From Spirochaetes bacterium RBG_16_67_19 (lineage in GTDB: Bacteria > Spirochaetota > Spirochaetia > SZUA-6 > DRHE01): a stretch of DNA of 5,275 bases. The stretch lies in assembly GCA_001829505.1 (NCBI GenBank), contig MIBK01000195.1:1081-6355 (forward strand). Direction: 5' to 3'. Numbering within the stretch: the first letter of the stretch is position 1; each line of letters begins with the position of its first letter. Of the stretch, positions 1 to 5,149 are shown in pieces. A program made the position numbers and the translations under genes. The notes below the pieces were generated by a model that did not search any database, was not told the origin of the DNA, and saw only the letters and a program-made list of their open reading frames with translations.

Positions 1-518
1 ACCTCCTGCCGGGGATCTCCAACCTGGCCATCATCACCATCGTGGTAATCGTGCTGGTGTCGATCTACCTGCGCTATACCCGCATCGGCCGGCAGATCTA
101 CGCCATCGGCTCCAACCCGGACGCGGCCACCTTCTACGGCTTGAAGGTGTCCCGGGTGATCCTGGGGGCCTACGTGCTGTGCGGCGCCATGACCGGCTTG
201 AGCGGTTTCCTGTTCGCGGCCCGCTCCTCCTACGTGGTGCCGTGGTTCGCCCAAGGGTTGGAAATTCAGGTGATCGGCGCGGTGGTCGTGGGCGGGGTCA
301 GCGTGTTGGGGGGCTCCGGCAATGTCGTTGGCGCCGCGCTGGGAGCCATCGTGCTGACCACCATGGACAACGGCCTGATCCTGATCGGCACGCACGAGGT
401 GATCCGCCAGCTTCTTTACGGGGTGGCGATCGTCGGGGCCTGCATCCTGGATGCCAGCGTCCTGAAACAGGTGGCGAGGCTGCTGAAGTCCAGCAAACGA
501 CTGGGGGCAAGACGATAA
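1..518 (+). CDS. ABC transporter permease, sugar type (RbsC/LsrC/RhaP-like), 5'-truncated
   Basis: C-terminal part of an inner-membrane permease of the BPD_transp_2 family (RbsC, AraH, LsrC, RhaP). The gene runs in from the left edge; the reading frame begins at base 3 and gives 171 residues before TAA at 516-518, roughly half of the usual 310-350. Seen directly: the cytoplasmic-loop signature GRQIYAIGSNPDAATFYG, hydrophobic helices on either side, the conserved GGVSVLGGSGNVVGAALGA segment followed by DNGLILIG, and a basic tail (KSSKRLGARR) expected on the cytoplasmic side. A GTG at base 42 is internal, not the start, because family-like sequence continues upstream of it in frame. Its stop overlaps the ATG of the second permease by one base, so the two are translationally coupled and probably form a heterodimer. 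The ATPase gene is expected upstream, outside the window. The family is sure; the substrate is not readable from the permease. Confidence 0.93.
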   Translation, partial: LLPGISNLAIITIVVIVLVSIYLRYTRIGRQIYAIGSNPDAATFYGLKVSRVILGAYVLCGAMTGLSGFLFAARSSYVVPWFAQGLEIQVIGAVVVGGVSVLGGSGNVVGAALGAIVLTTMDNGLILIGTHEVIRQLLYGVAIVGACILDASVLKQVARLLKSSKRLGARR

Positions 519-1537
519 TGGCCGGGCAGAGGTTTCGGGAGCTCCTGGGCGCCTACAGCTGGGAAAGCGTGATCCTGGTTTTCAACGTCGTCGCCGTGGT
601 GGTGGCCACCCTGCTCTCCCCCCTGTACCTGAACGCCTTCCAGATCCTGTATTCGCTGCAGCAGTCCATGGGCATCGCCAGCATCCTGGCCATCGGTTTC
701 ATGATGATCATCCTGGTGGGCGAGATCGACCTGTCCCTTCCGGCCCTGGTGGCGGTGGGCACAGTCAGCTTCGCCCGCCTGTCGGTCATGGGCCTGCCTT
801 TCGGGCTGTCGCTGCTGATCGTGTTCGCCATCACCACCCTGGCCGGATTGCTGAACGGCTACCTGATCGTCACCTTCTCCCTGCCCTCGATGGCGGTGAC
901 CCTGGGCATGATGGGCGTGTACCGCGCGGTTGCCTTGTGGATCGGGGGGTACGAAGGGTTCGGGGTGGACGCGTTCCAGCCGTCGTACATCTATGTGGGA
1001 GACACCTTGCTGGCCGGTTTCCTCCCGGTGTCCTTCCTGGTGCTGGTTTTCCTGTTCGCCCTCGCCTGGCTGCTGGTGCACAAGACGGTCTACGGTCGCC
1101 TGCTGTACGCCACCGGCAACAACCGGAAGGCGACCTTCCTGACCGGGCACAGCATCAAGTCGATCATCGTCAGCACCTACGGCATCGGCGGCCTGATGGC
1201 CGGCGTGGGGGCCATGGTGTACATCGGGCAGTACCAGTCGGCCCGCGCCGACAACGTGGCCAGCATCCTGCTGTTCGTGGTGGCCTGCATCGCTTTGGGC
1301 GGCTTCAGCCTGGCCGGGGGCAAAGGCAGGGTGATCGGCTTGATTCTGTCCATCCTGCTGCTGGGGACCATCCAGAACGGGATGGGCCTGGCCAATATCC
1401 CGGGGCCCGTGCAGACCCTGGTCATCGGGCTGATCCTGATTGCTTCGATCGTTGTCCCCGCCGGCATTGGCGCCGTGGGGGCCGCCGTTTCGCGCGCAAA
1501 GAACATTGCAGAAAAGTATTCTGCAAGTTCTAAATAA
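518..1537 (+). CDS. ABC transporter permease, sugar type (RbsC/LsrD/RhaQ-like)
   Basis: Complete 339-residue inner-membrane permease of the BPD_transp_2 family, the second channel subunit of the transporter. The ATG at 518 overlaps the preceding TAA (TAATG); a GGGGG at 503-507 lies 10 bases upstream as a possible ribosome site. The frame is open further upstream (to about 179), but that stretch lies over the first permease and reads as Arg/Gly-rich shadow sequence, so 518 is preferred. Visible landmarks: an amphipathic N-terminus, then many hydrophobic helices; GEIDLS at residues 68-73, matching the family GGIDLS motif with the second Gly replaced by Glu; TGNNRKA at about 199-205, the equivalent of the G-N-x-x-A loop; and GGFSLAGGKGRVIG from about 261, the cytoplasmic loop near the ATPase contact. 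The C-terminus is Ser/Lys-rich (AEKYSASSK). Thirty-five bases separate it from the binding-protein gene. Assignment to the family is firm; whether it is closer to LsrD or RhaQ is open. Confidence 0.95.
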   Translation: MAGQRFRELLGAYSWESVILVFNVVAVVVATLLSPLYLNAFQILYSLQQSMGIASILAIGFMMIILVGEIDLSLPALVAVGTVSFARLSVMGLPFGLSLLIVFAITTLAGLLNGYLIVTFSLPSMAVTLGMMGVYRAVALWIGGYEGFGVDAFQPSYIYVGDTLLAGFLPVSFLVLVFLFALAWLLVHKTVYGRLLYATGNNRKATFLTGHSIKSIIVSTYGIGGLMAGVGAMVYIGQYQSARADNVASILLFVVACIALGGFSLAGGKGRVIGLILSILLLGTIQNGMGLANIPGPVQTLVIGLILIASIVVPAGIGAVGAAVSRAKNIAEKYSASSK

Positions 1538-1541
1538 AACG

Positions 1542-1565
1542 TCCCTGCCTAGACAGGGAAGGAGG
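1542..1565 (+). promoter_or_regulatory. Small hairpin abutting a strong Shine-Dalgarno of the binding-protein gene
   Basis: In the 35-base gap, TCCCTG (1542-1547) and CAGGGA (1554-1559) form a perfect 6-bp stem with a 6-base loop. The last stem base is the first base of AAGGAGG (1559-1565), a near-perfect Shine-Dalgarno with 7 bases before the ATG at 1573. The SD itself fixes the start. A stem here could protect the downstream mRNA 5' end after cleavage or tune translation, as binding proteins are usually made in excess over permeases; that role is inference. Confidence 0.55.
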
Positions 1566-1572
1566 AAAGGGT

Positions 1573-2604
1573 ATGAGAAGAACCCGAGTAGTTGTGGCGA
1601 CGCTGCTGCTGGCGGTCATGGCAAGCCTGCCGCTGTTCGCCCAGAAGAAGGAGAAGCTGTACTACGTTCCCAAGTTCACCGGCTTCATCTTCTTCGAGCT
1701 CGCGGGACAGGGCGCCAAGAAGGCCTGCGACGAGCTGGGCGTGGACATGGTGACCCTGGGCACCACCCAGAACGACGTGGAGGGCTACGTCCAGATCCTG
1801 CAGAACCTGGTTCCGCAGAAGCCCCAGATCATGGTGACCACCTCGTCGGACGCGAACGCTCCCGTGCCGGTGCTGAAGAAAATGAAGGCCGCCGGGGCGA
1901 CGATCGTGACCTTCGACTCGCCGGTGGGCAAGGGCGGCCAGGACCTGTACGTGAACATGGCCCCGTATAGGGTCCAGGCCATAGCCGAGCTGGAGAGCGC
2001 CCTGTACAACAACCCCAAGGGCGGCAAGGTGATCTGGCTGGCTCCGTCGCCCAACATCACCCTGTTCAACAAGGTGAAGGAGGAAATCGACAACCTGGTC
2101 AAGACGGTTCCCAAGTACAAGGTCTTCCAGTTCGTCGACACCCTGTATATGGCGGATGATCCCGATAAGGCCTACTCTGTGACGACATCAGCCATGGAAG
2201 CGCATCCTGACTTGGCCGGTTTTATTTCTAGTTCGGGGATGTCCAATCCTGCATCCAACAAGGCCATCCAGGACACCGGGCGCACCGGCAAGGTGTACTC
2301 CACCGGCATGGCCCTGCCCTCGACCATGGAGACTTTCCTGAGGGACGGGGTCAACAAGCAGTTCGCCCTGTGGTCCCCCTACTGGTTCGGCTACATGTCC
2401 GCCTGGCTGGCCATCAACATCCACCGCGGCGACCTCAAGGTCCAGGACGGCAAGGTCGTGGACGTCCCGAACGTCGGCAAGCGCAAGATGTACATGACCC
2501 CGGACGAAGTGATGTACACCGACCTGAACATGATGCTGTTCTTCCGCAAGGGCCACGAGACCTGGGAGAACGCGATTGCGATGCCTCCGGAGTTGATCCA
2601 GTAA
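1573..2604 (+). CDS. Periplasmic sugar-binding protein of ABC transporter (LsrB/RhaS-like)
   Basis: 343-residue substrate-binding protein of the Peripla_BP_4 type, capturing ligand in the periplasm for the two permeases upstream. The start has an ideal Shine-Dalgarno. Residues 1-23 are a Sec signal peptide (basic MRRTR, hydrophobic core, LPLFA then Q24) without a lipobox Cys, implying a soluble periplasmic protein. It aligns by eye with LsrB along its length: VPKFTGFIFFELAGQGA (32-48), TFDS (113-116), HPDLAGFI (211-218), LPSTMETFLRDG and QFALWSPYWFGYMSAWLA. From memory of Salmonella LsrB, AI-2 is held by K35, D116, D166, Q167, P220 and A222. Here K34 and D115 match the first two, but the DQ pair is replaced by L164-F165 and the PDA loop by an S219-S220-S221-G222 stretch. 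AI-2 is therefore unlikely; a sugar, sugar alcohol or sugar acid is more plausible. Gene order matches lsrACDB, but no lsrF/lsrG follows. Confidence 0.93.
   Translation: MRRTRVVVATLLLAVMASLPLFAQKKEKLYYVPKFTGFIFFELAGQGAKKACDELGVDMVTLGTTQNDVEGYVQILQNLVPQKPQIMVTTSSDANAPVPVLKKMKAAGATIVTFDSPVGKGGQDLYVNMAPYRVQAIAELESALYNNPKGGKVIWLAPSPNITLFNKVKEEIDNLVKTVPKYKVFQFVDTLYMADDPDKAYSVTTSAMEAHPDLAGFISSSGMSNPASNKAIQDTGRTGKVYSTGMALPSTMETFLRDGVNKQFALWSPYWFGYMSAWLAINIHRGDLKVQDGKVVDVPNVGKRKMYMTPDEVMYTDLNMMLFFRKGHETWENAIAMPPELIQ
2146..2253 (+). other. Codon-usage anomaly inside the binding-protein gene
   Basis: In codons for residues 192-227 (Y192 to A227), 18 of 36 end in A or T (tat, gat, tct, aca, tca, gaa, cat, cct, ggt, ttt, att, agt, aat, gca). 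The next 36 codons downstream contain only one such codon (act), and the upstream flank is similarly G/C-ending. The patch is sharply bounded and spans the loop that aligns with the LsrB ligand-contacting P220/A222 region. The reading frame is intact and family-like throughout, so this is not a frameshift. Recombination with a less GC-rich homologue is one explanation. Confidence 0.6.
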
Positions 2605-2622
2605 CAGGCTCGGAGTATCAGC

Positions 2623-2657
2623 GGATGCGGGGACCGAAAGTCCCCGCATCCCTTTTT
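2623..2657 (+). terminator. Rho-independent terminator of the transporter operon
   Basis: GGATGCGGGGAC (2623-2634) and GTCCCCGCATCC (2640-2651) form a perfect 12-bp GC-rich stem closed by a CGAAA loop, followed by C and TTTTT (2653-2657). It begins 18 bases after the binding-protein stop. This is a textbook intrinsic terminator. It should also protect the transporter mRNA from 3' exonucleases and limits read-through into the UroD-like gene immediately downstream. Confidence 0.92.
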
Positions 2658-2658
2658 C

Positions 2659-2671
2659 GGGGGTGCAGGTG
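2659..2671 (+). promoter_or_regulatory. Ribosome site deciding the GTG start of the UroD-like gene
   Basis: GGGGG at 2659-2663 lies 5 bases before GTG at 2669. The alternative in-frame GTG at 2663 has only the T-run of the terminator in front of it and no ribosome site, so 2669 is preferred. The ribosome site begins one base after the terminator T-run, so translation can start only on transcripts that read through, unless an unseen promoter exists. Confidence 0.55.
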
Positions 2672-3826
2672 ACAACCTACGAGCGCAAGCTGGACCGGGT
2701 GCTGAAGGCGCTGTCCTTCCGGGAGCCGGATCGGATTCCCCGCTTCGACCTTTTCTGGCAGGAGTTCATCGACAAGTGGGCCCGGGAGAAGAATCTCCCG
2801 CAGGGGACGAGCATCAGCGAGTACTACGACCACGACTTCGTGCTCTGCGTCATGAACGAGGACCCCAAGGTCCAGTCCTACACGGAGCTGGAGCGTGGTA
2901 GCGACTACACGGTGTTCCGCAGCGGCTTCGGCTGCACCTGCAAAAAGGCCGATTACTCCCCGATGCCGGCCTACCTGGATTTCGAAGTGCGCTCCGCGGA
3001 CGGCTACGAGGATTTCGTGCTGGAGGACCCCGATGATGAGCGGCGCTACTTCCAGCCCAGCGCCAACATCCTGTCCTCGGCCGGCAACGTCGTGGCCCCG
3101 TCCTTCCAGGACCAGATGGCGGCCGCGGAGGGCAAGTTCGCCCGCATGGGCCTGGTACTGGAAGGCATGGAGTTCCTGTGGCGCATCCGGGGAATGGAAG
3201 ACCTGTTCGTGGACCTGATGCTGGAGGAAACAAAGGTCAAGCGGATGCTGGAGCGGGTGCAGGACTTCGAGATCCGGCTCGGCCTGGCCCAGATCCGCAT
3301 AGGCGTGGACCTGATGTTCATCGGCGGGGACGTGGCCTACGACAAGGGCCTGTTCTACTCGCCGGAAACCTGGCGCAGCTTCTTCAAGCCGCTGCTGGCC
3401 AATATGTGCCGGGAGTTCAAGCGCGCCAAGCCGGACTTGAAAATCCTGTACCACGGCTGCGGGAACGCCACCGCGATCTTTGACGAGCTGATCGAATGCG
3501 GGATCGATGCCTACCAGTCCCTGGAGGTCAAGGCCGGGCTGGACGTGGTGGAGCTCAAGAAGAAGTACCGCAACCGGCTGGCCTTCGTGGGCAACATCGA
3601 CGTGCGGGACGTGCTGACCGGCGACCGGGCCGCCCTGGAGCGCGACGTGCTGCGGCGCCTGAACGCGGCCAAGGGCGGCGGCTACATCCCCATGTCGGAC
3701 CACAGCGTTCCCGACAACGTGCCCGTGGAAAACTACGATTACTACATGGAGCTGCTCGGCCGCTTCGGGCAGTACCCGCTGCGCCTCGGCAAGCACGACC
3801 TGCCCGATCTGGATGCCCTCTACTGA
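2669..3826 (+). CDS. UroD/MtaA-superfamily protein (uroporphyrinogen decarboxylase-like), substrate unknown
   Basis: 385-residue protein of the UroD/MtaA/CmuA superfamily (TIM-barrel decarboxylases and corrinoid-linked methyltransferases), presumably cytoplasmic. Landmarks, numbered from GTG 2669: FREPDRIP at 17-24, the usual N-terminal signature of the UroD-like branch; GDVAYDKGLFYSPETWRSFFKP from 220; HGCGN at 262-266, matching the H-x-C zinc-ligand element of MtaA-type enzymes; then IECGIDAYQSLEVKAGLD, a FVGNIDVRDVLTGD segment, GGGYI and SDHSVPDNVPVENYDYY. Where MtaA has its third Cys ligand, this protein has D344-H345, so zinc binding, if any, would differ. The N-terminal MRQAGR motif of true haem-pathway UroD is absent, so a role in porphyrin synthesis is unlikely. 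No corrinoid protein is adjacent. Its position after a sugar-type transporter suggests it acts on the imported compound or a methylated derivative (inference). It is separated from the transporter by a strong terminator, and no promoter of its own was recognised. Confidence 0.9.
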   Translation: MTTYERKLDRVLKALSFREPDRIPRFDLFWQEFIDKWAREKNLPQGTSISEYYDHDFVLCVMNEDPKVQSYTELERGSDYTVFRSGFGCTCKKADYSPMPAYLDFEVRSADGYEDFVLEDPDDERRYFQPSANILSSAGNVVAPSFQDQMAAAEGKFARMGLVLEGMEFLWRIRGMEDLFVDLMLEETKVKRMLERVQDFEIRLGLAQIRIGVDLMFIGGDVAYDKGLFYSPETWRSFFKPLLANMCREFKRAKPDLKILYHGCGNATAIFDELIECGIDAYQSLEVKAGLDVVELKKKYRNRLAFVGNIDVRDVLTGDRAALERDVLRRLNAAKGGGYIPMSDHSVPDNVPVENYDYYMELLGRFGQYPLRLGKHDLPDLDALY

Positions 3827-4033
3827 AGCACCTGCGGAGGATGGCGGCCGTCGTTTGCTGCCTTTGTAAATTGGAATATGATCTTCCAATATGTAAAGCC
3901 TCTTCCGCGCCGGCGATCACGCCTAAACCTCAATACCCTTCAGATTGAGCTCTCGGGAGGGGGAGACGGCAGAGGGGCGAGGGAAGCCCGACGCGTCCGG
4001 CTGACGCAGGCTGTAGGGGACGGCCTCCCGCTG
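3827..4033. other. Convergent intergenic gap with inverted repeats
   Basis: About 207 bases between two converging genes. No convincing gene is seen. It holds ATTGGAA/TTCCAAT (3870-3876 and 3884-3890, 7-base spacer), CTCAAT/ATTGAG (3929-3934 and 3944-3949, 9-base spacer) and a wider CGGGAGG/CCTCCCG pair (3954-3960 and 4024-4030). None is followed by a clear T-run on either strand, so they are not canonical terminators, but they may end or stabilise the two converging transcripts. A 35-codon frame from ATG 3841 has its GGAGG directly touching the start codon and is not called. Confidence 0.5.
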
Positions 4034-4669
4034 TTATAGGGGACTTTTCTTCGGCCGGTAGTCGTTGGGGTCGATGCAGGCGTCGTAGGTGGGTCGATCG
4101 ATACGGATCCAATCCGTGCCGTTGATGCCGCGGGTTTCGGCGACCGTGGGGCTGACGGGGAAAGCGCAGGCGCATCGGATCCAGCGATTCTGCAGCACGG
4201 AGATCTTCTTCACATCCTGCACCGCTTCGGACAAATCCTGATCCTGGCTGTAGATCAGAGCAACGTCATACCTGGCTTCGAGGGCGAAACGCACGATGTC
4301 CAGCGCGATGCGCACATCCACGCCTTTCTCCTGACCGACGAGGGTTACGGTGAGGCTGCCGTCGGGAAGCGCGACGGTCTGGTTTCGGTAACGTAGCGCA
4401 CGGGAGAAGGTTTGGATCCCCCGGGTGCCCATAACGGCCATCTTGGCCGTCCAGAAGGAGCTCCAGAACGGCTTGTCGGTGGCGGAGGGGATTCCTGTGT
4501 AGAAATGGATTCCGGCGATTTGCCAGCCTTGGGCGGCACAGACCCTCTCGGTGAGCAGCCGTGGGTCGTAATTGGGGAAGGGGTATCCGAAGGCCTCCTT
4601 GGCGGCATAGAAAAGGTTCTGCCCATCGAAGAAGGCGACCGCCCGCTTGCTATCCGGTTCAGTGCGCAT
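4034..4669 (-). CDS. NYN-domain (PIN-like) protein, probable ribonuclease
   Basis: 211-residue stand-alone NYN-domain protein, a PIN-fold metal-dependent nuclease family expected to cleave RNA in the cytoplasm. The acidic centre is intact: FFDGQN gives D15 and N18; EKGVDV gives E114, K115 and D118; ALD gives D124; SQDQD gives S141, D143 and D145, fitting the family pattern DxxN, KGxD and SxDxD. The C-terminal part (residues 167-211) has no extra domain that I recognise and ends DYRPKKSPL. The ATG at 4669 is preceded by AGGG with a 5-base gap, a modest ribosome site. The gene converges on the UroD-like gene, shares no operon with it, and has its own promoter and a terminator-like leader. Codon use is less strictly G/C-ending than in the transporter genes, compatible with an accessory gene. 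Such proteins occur in RNA turnover and in defence or toxin settings; nothing here decides between these, and no antitoxin partner is visible. Confidence 0.88.
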   Translation of the reverse strand: MRTEPDSKRAVAFFDGQNLFYAAKEAFGYPFPNYDPRLLTERVCAAQGWQIAGIHFYTGIPSATDKPFWSSFWTAKMAVMGTRGIQTFSRALRYRNQTVALPDGSLTVTLVGQEKGVDVRIALDIVRFALEARYDVALIYSQDQDLSEAVQDVKKISVLQNRWIRCACAFPVSPTVAETRGINGTDWIRIDRPTYDACIDPNDYRPKKSPL

Positions 4670-4680
4670 AGGATCCCTGG

Positions 4681-4724
4681 AGAAAAAGAACCCCGCCAGA
4701 GGCCCGAAGGCTGATCCAGCGGGG
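4681..4724 (-). terminator. Terminator-like hairpin in the leader of the NYN gene (candidate attenuator)
   Basis: Read on the minus strand from 4724 to 4691, CCCCGCTGGA pairs with TCTGGCGGGG (10 bp, two G-U wobbles). An asymmetric internal loop follows, then GCC-TTCG-GGC, a stable UUCG tetraloop cap. The 34-base structure is followed directly by TTCTTTTTCT (4690-4681). It lies between the promoter at 4753-4781 and the ATG at 4669, so most transcripts could stop before the gene. No T-run follows on the plus strand, so it is oriented to the NYN transcript. Confidence 0.72.
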
Positions 4725-4752
4725 GGCAGATATCCACGAATTGACTACTATG

Positions 4753-4781
4753 AGTATCGAGCGAAAAAAGGCAATTGTCAA
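4753..4781 (-). promoter_or_regulatory. Sigma-70-type promoter of the NYN gene
   Basis: On the minus strand, TTGACA (4781-4776) is a perfect -35 element, followed by a 17-base spacer and GATACT (4758-4753), four of six matches to TATAAT. The predicted start is about 4746, giving a leader of about 77 bases that contains the hairpin at 4691-4724. The position upstream of an otherwise isolated gene supports the call. Confidence 0.72.
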
Positions 4782-4946
4782 GAGTCTTGGATAGTCCTTG
4801 TAGGGGCTGGTCGAACTGCAGCAAGCAGCTCGCAGGTTGAATCTACGGCAATCTTGGCTACGGCTCTGAGCCGGAGACGCCTTCTCGATTGCTATTTCAG
4901 CCCCTGACCGTCCAGATTGGAGCGAAGGACTGCCATTGATCACCCC
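4782..4946. other. Non-coding part of the divergent intergenic region
   Basis: No gene with family-like sequence or ribosome site is seen here on either strand. It contains a TTGTAGGGG copy (4798-4806) just upstream of the NYN -35, a CGGCTC-T-GAGCCG palindrome (4861-4873), and AGGGGCTG (4803-4810) repeated in inverse orientation as CAGCCCCT (4899-4906). These are short and only suggestive of regulatory binding sites. Confidence 0.4.
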
Positions 4947-4981
4947 TACAACCAGGGTTGTAACGGAAGCGGATAGTTGTA
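4947..4981. promoter_or_regulatory. Candidate enhancer (upstream activating) site with TTGTA half-sites
   Basis: TACAACC-AG-GGTTGTA (4947-4962) is a perfect 16-base inverted repeat. A third half-site, AGTTGTA (4975-4981), follows 19 bases after GGTTGTA (4956-4962) in the same orientation. The palindrome centre is about 175 bases upstream of the start predicted from the sigma-54 promoter at 5104-5119, a normal distance for a bacterial enhancer-binding protein. The regulator is unknown. Confidence 0.55.
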
Positions 4982-5103
4982 GCCCTCCCGCGGCGCGGCA
5001 CCTGCACGGGCCGTTTCCGCGTCCATCCGGCCCCAATTTGCCCGTTTTGACCCACCGGAGAGCCTGATTTCGCGCGGAAACCCTCTTCTAGACTCCTTCT
5101 GAC

Positions 5104-5119
5104 TGGCACGCTTCCTGCA
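5104..5119 (+). promoter_or_regulatory. Sigma-54 (RpoN) -24/-12 promoter
   Basis: TGGCACGCTTCCTGCA matches the RpoN consensus TGGCACG-N4-TTGCA at every fixed position except one (C for the first T of TTGCA), with the obligatory GG-N10-GC spacing (GG 5105-5106, GC 5117-5118). The start of transcription is predicted near 5130, giving an unusually short leader of about 12 bases before the TTG at 5142. Transcription would need an ATP-dependent enhancer-binding protein. Confidence 0.75.
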
Positions 5120-5132
5120 TGTATATTCGGGG

Positions 5133-5149
5133 GAATTCAACTTGAGTTC
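5133..5149 (+). promoter_or_regulatory. Small hairpin over the TTG start codon
   Basis: GAATTC (5133-5138) can pair with GAGTTC (5144-5149), 6 bp with one G-U wobble and a 5-base loop holding the first two bases of the TTG codon. It touches the end of the GGGGG ribosome site. It might lower translation initiation; it is short and may be chance. Confidence 0.3.

Noticed and set aside
179..517. Upstream extension of the second permease frame to an earlier ATG
   Set aside because: The extension lies fully over the first permease and is Arg/Gly-rich with no membrane character; the TAATG junction at 516-520 is the natural start.
416..1150. Minus-strand open frame opposite the permeases
   Set aside because: Low-complexity His/Gln/Gly-rich product, antisense to well-supported permease sequence.
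2669..3826. Annotation as haem-pathway uroporphyrinogen decarboxylase (hemE)
   Set aside because: It lacks the N-terminal MRQAGR signature and has the FREPDRIP and HGCGN features of the UroD-like/MtaA branch instead.
2618..3889. Long minus-strand open frame opposite the UroD-like gene
   Set aside because: GC-rich third positions leave the antisense frame open. Its product is rich in His, Val and Gln with no recognisable family, while the plus strand carries clear UroD/MtaA motifs.
3841..3948. Possible 35-residue Cys-containing small protein (MAAVVCCLCK...)
   Set aside because: The GGAGG touches the ATG with no spacing, the frame overlaps an inverted repeat, and there is no recognisable family.
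4659..5036. Minus-strand frame of 125 residues upstream of the NYN gene
   Set aside because: No ribosome site or family-like sequence; it runs through the NYN promoter, leader hairpin and the palindrome.
5047..5075. TTGACC as a sigma-70 -35 for the rightmost gene
   Set aside because: No acceptable -10 hexamer at 16-18 bases; the sigma-54 element downstream is far better.
4982..5103. IHF site between the palindrome and the sigma-54 promoter
   Set aside because: An IHF-like WATCAA-N4-TTR match was looked for by eye and none was found; the region is GC-rich.
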